DNA of 64,000 nucleotides from Mixta sp. Marseille-Q2659 (GTDB lineage Bacteria > Pseudomonadota > Gammaproteobacteria > Enterobacterales > Enterobacteriaceae): the NCBI RefSeq assembly GCF_940807255.1, contig NZ_CALNWY010000001.1, positions 310,001 to 374,000 of the forward strand. The letters are read 5' to 3'. Of the stretch, positions 10,076 to 17,897 are shown one piece after another. How positions within the stretch are numbered: position 1 is the first letter of the stretch; each line of letters opens with the position of its first letter. The position numbers and the translations under genes are program-made. The notes beneath the pieces were generated by a model that was not told the DNA's origin, did no database searches, and saw only the letters and a list, made by a program, of their open reading frames with translations.

Positions 10076-10809
10076 ATAAAGCCTGGCCCTATCCACATAT
10101 TGTGGCCCATCGCGGCGGCGGCAAGCTGGCGCCGGAAAACACCCTGGCGGCGATCGATACCGGCGCGCGCTACGGGCATACCATGATCGAGTTCGACGCC
10201 AAGCTGTCGCAGGATGAGCAGATTTTCCTGCTGCACGATGACACGCTTGACCGCACCAGCAACGGCTGGGGCATTGCGGGCGAGCTGCCGTGGGAAAAGC
10301 TGGCGCAGCTGGATGCTGGCGGCTGGTTCGGCAGGGCGTTTGAAAATGAGCGGCTGCCGTTGTTGCAGGCGGTAGCGGCGCGCTGTCGTCAGCATAACCT
10401 GATGGCGAATATTGAAATTAAGCCCACAACCGGACAGGAAGCGCCGACCGGGAAGGCGATAGCGCTGGCGGCGCGTGAACTCTGGCAGGACCAGTCGCCG
10501 CCGCTGCTTTCATCCTTCTCTTTTATCGCGCTGGAAGCGGCAATGCAGGCGGCGCCCGAACTGCCGCGCGGGCTGCTGCTGGATGAGTGGCAGGATGACT
10601 GGCAGGCGCTGACCAACGCGCTGGACTGCGTGTCGATTCATCTGAACCATCGCCTGCTGGATGCGGAACGCACCGCGGAGATCAAACGGGCCGGGCTAAA
10701 AATTCTGGTTTATACCGTGAATCAGCCAGCGCGCGCTCGCACGCTGCTAGAGTGGGGCGTGGATGCGATCTGTACCGATCGCATCGATATTATCGGGCCT
10801 GATTTTTAA
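10072..10809 (+). CDS. ugpQ: Glycerophosphodiester phosphodiesterase UgpQ (cytoplasmic)
   Basis: This enzyme hydrolyses glycerophosphodiesters taken up by UgpBAEC to glycerol-3-phosphate and an alcohol. It is a GDPD-family TIM barrel of 245 residues without a signal peptide. The catalytic His-Arg and metal ligands are seen in [13 protein letters not shown] near residue 12, EFDAKLSQD and [11 protein letters not shown], with NIEIK in mid-protein. The N-terminal overlap with ugpC confirms membership of the ugp operon. Confidence 0.95.
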   Translation: MNKAWPYPHIVAHRGGGKLAPENTLAAIDTGARYGHTMIEFDAKLSQDEQIFLLHDDTLDRTSNGWGIAGELPWEKLAQLDAGGWFGRAFENERLPLLQAVAARCRQHNLMANIEIKPTTGQEAPTGKAIALAARELWQDQSPPLLSSFSFIALEAAMQAAPELPRGLLLDEWQDDWQALTNALDCVSIHLNHRLLDAERTAEIKRAGLKILVYTVNQPARARTLLEWGVDAICTDRIDIIGPDF

Positions 10810-10812
10810 GGC

Positions 10813-10917
10813 TTACTGCGTATTGTTTTGATAAACCGGCGGCGGCGTATTGCTGCCGGGCTGTGACTGCTGAACGCGCTGCTGCGCTGTTCTTGCATCC
10901 GGCGCTGCATCTGTTGG
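10813..10917 (-). repeat. Partial duplicate of the yhhA 3' end
   Basis: This segment repeats the 3' end of yhhA (12123 onwards) in the same orientation. The first 51 bases including the stop-codon complement are identical. Identity then continues with a one-base change, a roughly 10-base deletion and scattered changes until about 10917. It has no start codon or reading frame of its own, so it is a truncated remnant and not a gene. Together with the complete yhhA it brackets the Rpn-family gene. Confidence 0.85.
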
Positions 10918-10988
10918 CAATGGACACTATGAATGTTGGTTTATGCCATCAGGCGCAGGGATTGTTTGAGCTTGCCGGTAAAAAAAGA

Positions 10989-11918
10989 TCAGTGACGGAT
11001 CTGCGCCAGCTCATCTTCAGTCAGGCCGGTCATTTTCATCACAGTATTGCGATCGATGCCGTTCTCCAGCATGGTACGGGCAACTTCCAGTTTAGCTTCC
11101 AGCCTGCCTTCATTGCGACCTTCCTGTCTGCCGAGCTGGATGCCCTTCTCAATTCCTTTTTGTTCAAGCTGTTGTGCGATGGTCATGAGGGCGTCTCCGT
11201 GTTGCGGCACACGCTGTGCCAGTTCGCGTACAAAGGCTTCGGAGTCAGCGGACTCCCCCGCCTGTATCAGATAGTGTATCAGCGCCACTATCTGTGGTGA
11301 AGAAAGATAATCCGCCATCAGCAGCGTAGCCAGTCGATCCGTCAAAGTGGCGATGTCGCGCTGGTGAATATGCTTCTGCAATAGCGTCAGCGCCGCCATA
11401 CGGCGATGGCCCATAATCTCGTCATCGGGTATCACCGTCACATCAACCAGCGGGAGCGCATTGCTGTAGAGTTTACCTGCCAACTCCGGGTTATCAAACT
11501 CATCCAGCCACCGTGTGGAATAGGGATAAGGGCTGCGTCTGCCCGTATAGAACAGCACCGGTATCACCAACGGCAGCTTTTTATGTCCTGCTTCCAGGTG
11601 GCGTTGCATGGCGGCTACCGCATAACGAATCAGGCGAAACGCCATATGTTTGTCTGGCGTGGACTGATGTTCTATCAAAACATGAACGTAACCGTCACCG
11701 GTGGTAGTTTTCAGGCTGTAAAGCACATCGCTGAAGTACTGCCGCAGGTCATCTTCCACAAAAGAGCCTGATTCCAGCTTCAACGTAGTGAGATCGCAAA
11801 TAGCGCGTAATTCTGGCGGGAGGTGCAGCTCCATAAAATCACGGGCGATTTCCGGCTGAGTAAGAAATTGTCGGAAGGTGGCATCGTGGGGCGTGGGTGT
11901 GCGGTTTATCTTCTTCAT
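10989..11918 (-). CDS. Rpn-family recombination-promoting nuclease / putative transposase (PD-(D/E)XK)
   Basis: This 309-residue protein belongs to the YhgA-like Rpn family, whose members are PD-(D/E)XK nucleases related to transposases; E. coli RpnA cleaves DNA and stimulates RecA-independent recombination. The ATG at 11918 (MKKINRTPTPHDATFRQFL) follows a good ribosome binding site, while an in-frame start at 12008 would add 30 unrelated residues. The predicted active-site residues are D64 in FSDVLYSLK and E83/Q85 in VHVLIEHQS. The C-terminal region is charged and glycine-patterned (GIEKGIQLGRQEGRNEGR), which is usual for the family. It sits between ugpQ and yhhA, flanked by a yhhA 3'-end duplication that points to recent arrival. 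The exact Rpn subgroup was not resolved. Confidence 0.88.
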   Translation of the reverse strand: MKKINRTPTPHDATFRQFLTQPEIARDFMELHLPPELRAICDLTTLKLESGSFVEDDLRQYFSDVLYSLKTTTGDGYVHVLIEHQSTPDKHMAFRLIRYAVAAMQRHLEAGHKKLPLVIPVLFYTGRRSPYPYSTRWLDEFDNPELAGKLYSNALPLVDVTVIPDDEIMGHRRMAALTLLQKHIHQRDIATLTDRLATLLMADYLSSPQIVALIHYLIQAGESADSEAFVRELAQRVPQHGDALMTIAQQLEQKGIEKGIQLGRQEGRNEGRLEAKLEVARTMLENGIDRNTVMKMTGLTEDELAQIRH

Positions 11919-12122
11919 TATCAGTCCCTGATGCTGAAAATAATCCGTGAATATTATCACTGTCAGGTGAACAGAACCGTGAAATACGCGGCTTTTCCCT
12001 GAAGGCATTTTTAAACGTGAGTAATGTATTAGGTTCCACTAACGAAGCGAAAAGCCGGGTGTGACGCAGAATTTCTGATAACCAGCGGTTCTGGTCACTA
12101 CAATCCGGCTTATGACAGCGCG

Positions 12123-12422
12123 TTACTGCGTATTGTTTTGATAAACCGGCGGCGGCGTATTGCTGCCGGGCTGAGACTGCTGAACGCGCTGCTGCGTGCT
12201 GTTGCGCTGCTCCTGCATCCGGCGCTGCATCTGCTGCGTTTGTTGCTGCTGATCCTGACGCAGCTTGTTCTGTTGCTGCTGCTGTCGCGTCTGCATTTGA
12301 TTTTGCAGGCGCTGCTGGCTGGGATTGTAGCCTGGCTGGTTAGGATTGCTGTTGTTGTTCAACATATTGGCCATGCCGCTAAGCGGTAGCAGGGCGATAA
12401 AAACCATTAATAACTTTTTCAC
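12123..12422 (-). CDS. yhhA: YhhA, DUF2756 periplasmic Gln-rich protein
   Basis: This short protein of 99 residues has a signal peptide (MKKLLMVFIALLPLSGMA, cleaved about residue 18) followed by an Asn/Gln/Arg-rich low-complexity chain with runs of glutamine. That composition and its position between ugpQ and ggt match the uncharacterised YhhA family (DUF2756). It is shorter than E. coli YhhA as I recall it. Function is unknown. The last ~110 bases of the gene are duplicated at 10813-10917 on the far side of the Rpn gene. Confidence 0.8.
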   Translation of the reverse strand: MKKLLMVFIALLPLSGMANMLNNNSNPNQPGYNPSQQRLQNQMQTRQQQQQNKLRQDQQQQTQQMQRRMQEQRNSTQQRVQQSQPGSNTPPPVYQNNTQ

Positions 12423-12625
12423 TGTTCATTCTCCTTCAATGGCAACGCTGCGGTGACGACGCCGGAGCGGCATCGCTCTCTGTTGCCCTATCTAAGTTTA
12501 ACTCACCCGACGCGTTCGGCCTGTCAACGGACGCTAATTTGCGTTAACACTCGCTTTTTATCGTTATTTTGTGCAAGTTTAGAAAAAGTAAACACAATGT
12601 AAACAACAATAAAGCGGGTGATGAT

Positions 12626-14374
12626 ATGCAGAAAAAAGTGAAGGGATGGCAGTTAACCGCTGCGTTGCTGACGCTGTTGTGGGGCGGTTCGGCGTCGGCA
12701 CTGGTACAGAACGCGCCGCCGGTTTCCTATGGCATCGAGGCGGATACGTTCCATCCGGTAAGGGCGAAGCAGGGCATGGTGGCTTCCGTGGACGCGACGG
12801 CCACCCAGGTCGGCGTAGATATTCTGCGTCAGGGTGGCAATGCGGTGGATGCCGCCGTGGCAGTAGGTTTTGCGCTGGCAGTGACCCATCCACAGGCGGG
12901 CAATCTGGGCGGCGGCGGCTTTATGCTGCTGCGTACGGCTTCCGGGCGTACCACCGCCATCGACTTCCGTGAAATCGCGCCCGCGCGCGCCAGCCGGGAT
13001 ATGTTCCTGGATAAACAGGGCAATGCCGACAGCAAGTTATCCCTCACTTCGCCGCTGGCTTCCGGCACGCCCGGCACGGTAGCGGGCTTTGCGCTGGCGG
13101 CGCAGAAATACGGTACCCTGCCGCTGAGTAAACTGGTGCAGCCTGCGGTTGAGCTGGCGCGGAAAGGAATTATCGTCAACGATGCGCTGGCGGATGATTT
13201 AAATACCTACGGCAAAGAGGTGCTGCTTTCACACGACAACAGCAAAGCGATTTTCTTCAAACCAGACGGCACGCCTTATCAAAAGGGGGAACGGCTGGTA
13301 CAGGCAAACCTGGCGCACAGCTTGTCGCTGATTGCGCGTCAGGGCGCCGATGCGTTCTACAAGGGTGAAATCGCTGACCAGATTGCGGCAGAAATGGCAC
13401 AGCACGGCGGCCTGATTAACAAAGCGGACCTGGCAGCCTATCGCGCAGTAGAGCGTCAGCCGATCGGCGGCAACTATCGCGGCTATGAGGTCTTTTCCAT
13501 GCCGCCGCCATCCTCCGGCGGTATTCATATCGTGCAGATCCTGAATATCCTTGAAAATTTCGACCTGGCAAAAATGGGCTTCGGCAGTGCCGATGCGATG
13601 CAGGTAATCGCTGAAGCGGAGAAATATGCCTACGCCGATCGCTCGGAATATCTTGGCGATCCCGATTTTGTGAAAGTGCCCTGGCAGGCACTGACCAGCA
13701 AAGCCTACGCGAAATCGCTGGCTCAACAAATCGACCTGGCGCAAGCGCGTCCTTCCGATCGCATCAAGCCGGGCAAGTTGGCGCCATATGAAAGCAATCA
13801 AACCACGCACTTCTCGGTGGTGGATAAAGCAGGCAATGCAGTCGCGGTAACCTATACGCTGAACACCAACTTCGGCAGCGGCATCGTCGCGGGCAGCAGC
13901 GGTATCTTGCTGAACAACGAAATGGATGATTTCTCCGCCCGTCCCGGCACGCCAAATGTCTACGGCCTGGTTGGCGGCGAAGCGAACGCCGTGCAGCCTG
14001 GCAAGCGTCCGCTCTCGTCAATGTCGCCAACAATTGTAGTGAAAGATGGCAAGACCTGGCTGATTACCGGCAGCCCGGGCGGCAGCCGTATAATTACTAC
14101 CGTGCTACAAATGGTAATTAACAGTATCGATTTTGGGATGAACGTCGCCGAAGCGACAAATGCGCCGCGTTTTCACCATCAGTGGCTGCCGGATGAACTG
14201 CGCGTTGAGAAAGGTTTCAGTCCCGATACGCTGAAACTGCTTAGCGCCAAAGGGCAGAACGTCAAAGTCTTACCGGCCATGGGTAGCACGCAAAGCATTA
14301 TGATCGGGCCGGACGGCACGCTGTACGGCGCCTCCGATCCACGCACGGTAGATGATCTTACCGCCGGATATTAA
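12626..14374 (+). CDS. ggt: Gamma-glutamyltranspeptidase Ggt (periplasmic)
   Basis: This enzyme cleaves the gamma-glutamyl bond of glutathione in the periplasm and transfers the glutamyl group to water or amino acids. The precursor of 582 residues starts at ATG 12626 (MQKKVKGWQLTAALL), with a signal peptide to about residue 26; an upstream in-frame start would disrupt it. Self-cleavage into large and small subunits is expected between Gln392 and the nucleophile Thr393 in NQTTHFSVVD. The GSPGGSRIITTVLQ oxyanion region and PLSSMSPT substrate-binding motif are present. It is monocistronic and divergent from yhhA. Confidence 0.95.
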   Translation: MQKKVKGWQLTAALLTLLWGGSASALVQNAPPVSYGIEADTFHPVRAKQGMVASVDATATQVGVDILRQGGNAVDAAVAVGFALAVTHPQAGNLGGGGFMLLRTASGRTTAIDFREIAPARASRDMFLDKQGNADSKLSLTSPLASGTPGTVAGFALAAQKYGTLPLSKLVQPAVELARKGIIVNDALADDLNTYGKEVLLSHDNSKAIFFKPDGTPYQKGERLVQANLAHSLSLIARQGADAFYKGEIADQIAAEMAQHGGLINKADLAAYRAVERQPIGGNYRGYEVFSMPPPSSGGIHIVQILNILENFDLAKMGFGSADAMQVIAEAEKYAYADRSEYLGDPDFVKVPWQALTSKAYAKSLAQQIDLAQARPSDRIKPGKLAPYESNQTTHFSVVDKAGNAVAVTYTLNTNFGSGIVAGSSGILLNNEMDDFSARPGTPNVYGLVGGEANAVQPGKRPLSSMSPTIVVKDGKTWLITGSPGGSRIITTVLQMVINSIDFGMNVAEATNAPRFHHQWLPDELRVEKGFSPDTLKLLSAKGQNVKVLPAMGSTQSIMIGPDGTLYGASDPRTVDDLTAGY

Positions 14375-14380
14375 ACCTCG

Positions 14381-14412
14381 AGCCGTGTCGGAGGCGCTAT
14401 GCTGACACGGCT
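14381..14412 (+). terminator. Hairpin downstream of ggt
   Basis: A perfect 9-bp inverted repeat, AGCCGTGTC with GACACGGCT, lies six bases after the ggt stop codon. Only a weak T-rich tail follows, so its efficiency as a terminator is uncertain. Confidence 0.5.
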
Positions 14413-14479
14413 TATCTGCATGAAATAACGGTTGTCTCTCGCAATACCGATGCCTTTGCTGATCTGCGCATGCGCGTAC

Positions 14480-15007
14480 TCAATCTCCGGCAAGCGAAGT
14501 GGCGTCCTTTAAGGCTCTACGCAGCCGCGCCATATAATAAATGTCCACCATCTCGCCTGCGCGCAGCGCATAGTGAGATGCCGTACCCTCAATGACAAAG
14601 CCAAATTTTTTATACAGCCCCACTGCCGCTTTATTATCGGTATAAACCGTCAGCTCAATACGTTCCACGTTCAGCCAGCCATCGCATAACGCGATCATGG
14701 CACGCATCAGCGCCTGCGCAACGCCTTTACCGCGCTGCCTGGCAACAACGCCCAGGCCAAAGCTGGCGCTGTGGCGTCGACGCGGCGACTGACTCACTTC
14801 CAGCGTTAAATTTCCGGCCACCTGATTATCAATGCAGGCCACCAGCTGATACTGACCCGGCTGCGGGTGGGCAATGCGATCCTGCCAGCTCTGCAATGAA
14901 GGCCAGGGAATCTGCAACGTATCGCTAAAGGTGCTTTCCTGCGCATAGATCTGTTGCAGCGCGCGGGCATCCTGCGGTTCAACATGTCGGATGATAATTT
15001 CGCTCAT
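14480..15007 (-). CDS. yhhY: GNAT acetyltransferase YhhY
   Basis: This 175-residue protein is a GNAT-family N-acetyltransferase. The start MSEIIIRHVEPQDARALQQIYAQ matches E. coli YhhY, and the acetyl-CoA-binding segment reads VVARQRGKGVAQALMRAMIALC around residue 90. The C-terminal NKAAVGLYKKFGFVIEGT is the typical GNAT motif B. E. coli YhhY has been reported to acetylate some amino acids; the physiological substrate is not settled. It is transcribed away from the ryhB promoter region, as in E. coli. Confidence 0.9.
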   Translation of the reverse strand: MSEIIIRHVEPQDARALQQIYAQESTFSDTLQIPWPSLQSWQDRIAHPQPGQYQLVACIDNQVAGNLTLEVSQSPRRRHSASFGLGVVARQRGKGVAQALMRAMIALCDGWLNVERIELTVYTDNKAAVGLYKKFGFVIEGTASHYALRAGEMVDIYYMARLRRALKDATSLAGD

Positions 15008-15104
15008 GTTATATTCCTGTTATAAAAGGGCTTTGTCGTTAACATTCAGCGGAATCCGCTAAAAAATCAATTAATTTCCCGTCTGGGGGTTTACAGACGA
15101 GAAT

Positions 15105-15123
15105 GATAATGATTATTATTGTC
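15105..15123. promoter_or_regulatory. Fur box overlapping the ryhB promoter
   Basis: GATAATGATTATTATTGTC matches 16 of 19 positions of the Fur consensus GATAATGATAATCATTATC. A possible -10 hexamer TATTAT at 15114-15119 lies inside it, about seven bases before the presumed RyhB start. Fur with iron would therefore block RyhB transcription, as known in E. coli. It may also influence yhhY, which starts about 100 bp away on the other strand. Confidence 0.88.
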
Positions 15124-15125
15124 AT

Positions 15126-15223
15126 GCACTCCAGCGAGGCCGGCATCGGTTTCCTGCGAAGGCACGACATTGCTCACATTGCTTCCAGTATTTCTTAGCC
15201 AGCCCGGGTGCTGGCTTTTTTTT
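15126..15223 (+). ncRNA. ryhB: Small RNA RyhB
   Basis: The iron-stress small RNA RyhB is recognisable from its conserved core GCACGACATTGCTCACATTG (15162-15181), which continues CTTCCAGTATT as in E. coli, and from its terminator GCCAGC-CCGGGT-GCTGGC (15198-15215) followed by eight T. With Hfq it represses messages of iron-using proteins when iron is scarce. The 5' third differs from E. coli. The start near 15126 is inferred from the -10-like TATTAT within the Fur box, and the 3' end falls in the T-run. E. coli ryhB also lies next to yhhY; here the neighbouring yhhX is absent and yhhW comes next. Confidence 0.93.
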
Positions 15224-15357
15224 ATCCTGCATTTTTCCTCAAACCTTATTGCCTGCATAAACCGTTCACTTTTTTTGAACAGAGGCGTGAAGTTTTTCAG
15301 CTATCATTCGCATCGCTCCGGCCCCAGACTACAAAAAAACATTGAGGAGCATTGAAC

Positions 15358-16053
15358 ATGATTTATGTACGCAACGCACAAGAGCGCGGACATGCTAACC
15401 ACGGCTGGCTCGATAGCTGGCACACTTTCTCCTTCGCGAATTATTACGATGTCAACTTTATGGGCTTCTCGGCGCTGCGGGTGATTAACGAAGATGTGAT
15501 CGCCGGTGGCCAGGGTTTTGGCACGCACCCGCATAAAGATATGGAAATTCTGACCTACGTGCTTTCTGGCACCGTGGAGCATCAGGACAGCATGGGTAAT
15601 AAAGAACAGATCCCGGCGGGCGAATTCCAGATCATGAGCGCCGGTACCGGCGTGCGTCACTCGGAATATAACGCCAGCAGCAGCGAGCCGCTGCATCTTT
15701 ATCAGATCTGGATTATTCCTGAAAAAACCGGCATCGAGCCGCGTTACGACCAGCGCCGTTTTGCCGATGTACAGGGCCGCCAGCTGATTCTGTCGCCGGA
15801 TGCGCGCGACGGTTCGCTGAAGGTTTACCAGGATATGACGCTGTCGCGCTGGGTGCTGAAAGCGGGTGAGAGCGACAGCATTACGCTGGATCCGACGCGC
15901 CGCATCTGGATTCAGGTGGTTAAAGGTGACGTGCAGGTTAATGACCAGCCGGTCTCCACTAGCGATGCGCTGGCCATTTGGGAAGAAAGCGCGCTGACGC
16001 TGCAGGCCAGCAGCGATGCGGAAATCCTGCTGTTCGATCTGCCGCCGGTATAA
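15358..16053 (+). CDS. yhhW: Pirin-family quercetinase YhhW
   Basis: This is a two-domain cupin of the pirin family. E. coli YhhW has quercetin 2,3-dioxygenase activity in vitro; its cellular role is unknown. The 231 residues start at ATG 15358 behind GAGGAG; a TTG two codons earlier is less likely. The metal-binding cupin motif with histidines is in GFGTHPHKDMEILTYVLSG (about residues 53-71) and GTVEHQDSMGN, and a further histidine follows in GTGVRHSEYN. A strong terminator follows. Confidence 0.93.
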   Translation: MIYVRNAQERGHANHGWLDSWHTFSFANYYDVNFMGFSALRVINEDVIAGGQGFGTHPHKDMEILTYVLSGTVEHQDSMGNKEQIPAGEFQIMSAGTGVRHSEYNASSSEPLHLYQIWIIPEKTGIEPRYDQRRFADVQGRQLILSPDARDGSLKVYQDMTLSRWVLKAGESDSITLDPTRRIWIQVVKGDVQVNDQPVSTSDALAIWEESALTLQASSDAEILLFDLPPV

Positions 16054-16064
16054 TGCTGGCTCAG

Positions 16065-16103
16065 GCTGCCGTCGGGGAAAACGCCCCACGGCAGCTTTTT
16101 TTT
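16065..16103 (+). terminator. Rho-independent terminator after yhhW
   Basis: GCTGCCGT pairs with ACGGCAGC, extended inside by GGGG/CCCC, and a run of eight T follows at 16096-16103. It ends the yhhW transcript before gntR. Confidence 0.85.
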
Positions 16104-16217
16104 ATCCGCTTATCATCAATGCGCCGACGGCATCTGGCCCGGCGCGCTTTCCCTACTCGTTACCACACCGCTTTTTTTGTAAACTCACTGTCATCTCCCT
16201 CTGGCCTGCGAATGATA

Positions 16218-17213
16218 ATGAAGAAAAAAAGACCCGTCCTTCAGGATGTTGCCGACCGTGTCGGCGTGACGAAAATGACCGTCAGCCGCTATCTCCGTAA
16301 TCCGCAGCAGGTCTCCGCCGCGTTAGGCGCGCAAATCGCCGTGGTGCTGGATGAGCTGGGCTACATTCCTAATCGCGCGCCCGATATGCTTTCGAACGCT
16401 ACCAGCCGCGCGATTGGCGTGCTGCTGCCTTCGCTGACCAACCAGGTATTTGCCGATGTGCTGCGCGGTATCGAAACCGTTACCGACGCGGCGGGCTATC
16501 AAACGCTGGTTGGTCACTTCGGCTATAACCCGGAAAAAGAGGAGCTACAGCTGCGTTCGCTGCTGGGCTGGAATATCGACGGGCTGATCCTTACCGAGCG
16601 TACCCATACGCCAGCCAGCCTGCGCATGATCGAAACCGCCGGTATTCCGGTGATTGAAATGATGGACAGCGTATCCCCCTGTCTGGATATGGCGGTGGGC
16701 TTCGACAACGTCGAGGCGGCGCGGCAGATGACGCAGGCCATTCTGGCGAAAGGGCATCGACACACCGTTTATCTTGGCGCGCGCCTTGATGAGCGCACGC
16801 TGCAAAAGCAGAAAGGCTACGAACTGGCGATGCGCGAAGCGGGGCTGGTGCCGCGCAGCGTGATGATGGAGGAAGCCTCTTCCTTCAGCGCGGGCGCCAT
16901 GCTGTTGTGCGAAGCGCGTCGGCGTTATCCGCAAACTGACAGCCTGTTCTGCACCAATGACGATCTGGCGATTGGTGCTATGTTTGAATGTCAACGCCTG
17001 GGATTACGCGTCCCGCAGCAGATGGCGATTGCCGGTTTCCACGGGCACGATATTGCTCACGTGGTGACGCCGCGTCTGGCGACGGTGTTAACGCCGCGTG
17101 AACGGATGGGAAGCGAGGCGGCCGCGCTGCTGCTGGCGCGTATTGGCGGTGATACCAGCGTGCATCAGCCTGTTGATGTCGGTTTTGACATCGAGGAAGG
17201 GGAGAGCATCTGA
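16218..17213 (+). CDS. gntR: LacI-family gluconate repressor GntR
   Basis: This is the repressor of gluconate uptake and phosphorylation genes; gluconate relieves binding. The ATG at 16218 gives 331 residues, the E. coli length, beginning MKKKRPVLQDVADRVGVTKM; a long in-frame extension upstream to 15978 overlaps yhhW and its terminator and is rejected. A LacI-type helix-turn-helix occupies about residues 6-26 with the hinge near 55-60 (SNATSRAIGVLLPS). The periplasmic-binding-protein-like effector domain follows. Its operator is at 17307-17322. Confidence 0.94.
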   Translation: MKKKRPVLQDVADRVGVTKMTVSRYLRNPQQVSAALGAQIAVVLDELGYIPNRAPDMLSNATSRAIGVLLPSLTNQVFADVLRGIETVTDAAGYQTLVGHFGYNPEKEELQLRSLLGWNIDGLILTERTHTPASLRMIETAGIPVIEMMDSVSPCLDMAVGFDNVEAARQMTQAILAKGHRHTVYLGARLDERTLQKQKGYELAMREAGLVPRSVMMEEASSFSAGAMLLCEARRRYPQTDSLFCTNDDLAIGAMFECQRLGLRVPQQMAIAGFHGHDIAHVVTPRLATVLTPRERMGSEAAALLLARIGGDTSVHQPVDVGFDIEEGESI

Positions 17214-17306
17214 ATCTGATGTTTTTTTGAACCTGCTCACACTTCCAGGCTTTTCCTGGCAGACAGGTTGCGCTGATGAACGCAGGTACCGAGAATGGGT
17301 GCGCTA

Positions 17307-17322
17307 ATGTTATCGGTAACAT
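17307..17322. promoter_or_regulatory. GntR operator upstream of gntK
   Basis: ATGTTATCGGTAACAT is a perfect palindrome matching the known GntR operator ATGTTA-N4-TAACAT. The symmetry extends to 24 bp (17303-17326). It lies 30-45 bp before the gntK ATG, well placed to block the gntKU promoter. Confidence 0.92.
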
Positions 17323-17351
17323 TAGCATTTCATCTGCCGGAGCAAATAACA

Positions 17352-17888
17352 ATGCAAAATCAGTCGCCGTCACATCACGTCTTTATTTTGATGGGCGTAT
17401 CAGGCAGCGGTAAATCTGCCGTTGCCTATGAAGTCTCGCATCAGCTGAAAACCGCGTTTCTCGACGGCGATTTTCTGCATCCACGCGCCAATATCGAAAA
17501 GATGGCCGAAGGCCACCCGCTGAATGATGAAGATCGCCGCCCCTGGCTACAAGCGGTTAACGATGCGGCATTTGCTATGCAGCGCACGCAGGCCATATCG
17601 ATCATCGTCTGTTCCGCCCTGAAAAAAAGCTACCGCGACATCTTGCGCCAGGGTAACGACAACCTCTCCTTTATCTATCTGAAAGGCGATTTTGAAACAA
17701 TCGAAGGTCGCCTGAAGGCGCGCAAAGGTCATTTCTTTAAGCCGCAAATGCTGGTTTCACAGTTCGCTACGCTGGAAGAGCCGGGCAGCGATGAAAGTGA
17801 TGTGCTGGTGGTGGATATTAATCATTCCCTGCCAGAAGTCGTTGCCGCCACTATCGCTACCGTTGAGGGTGCGATCAAAAAGGACTAG
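17352..17888 (+). CDS. gntK: Gluconokinase GntK
   Basis: This enzyme phosphorylates gluconate to 6-phosphogluconate, feeding the Entner-Doudoroff and pentose phosphate pathways. The ATG at 17352 follows GGAG and gives 178 residues; the in-frame start at 17295 would place the start codon before the GntR operator and is rejected. The P-loop GVSGSGKS is at residues 15-22, and HPRANIEKMAEGHPLNDEDRRPWL is the substrate-binding region of the thermoresistant gluconokinase family. It is cotranscribed with gntU. Confidence 0.95.
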   Translation: MQNQSPSHHVFILMGVSGSGKSAVAYEVSHQLKTAFLDGDFLHPRANIEKMAEGHPLNDEDRRPWLQAVNDAAFAMQRTQAISIIVCSALKKSYRDILRQGNDNLSFIYLKGDFETIEGRLKARKGHFFKPQMLVSQFATLEEPGSDESDVLVVDINHSLPEVVAATIATVEGAIKKD

Positions 17889-17897
17889 TTGTTTCTG

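Noticed and set aside
12138-12389. Leucine-rich plus-strand frame within yhhA
   Set aside because: It is the complement of the Gln-rich yhhA coding sequence, which turns glutamine codons into leucine codons.
15978-16217. N-terminal extension of gntR
   Set aside because: It overlaps the yhhW end and crosses a strong terminator; the ATG at 16218 gives the family start and length.
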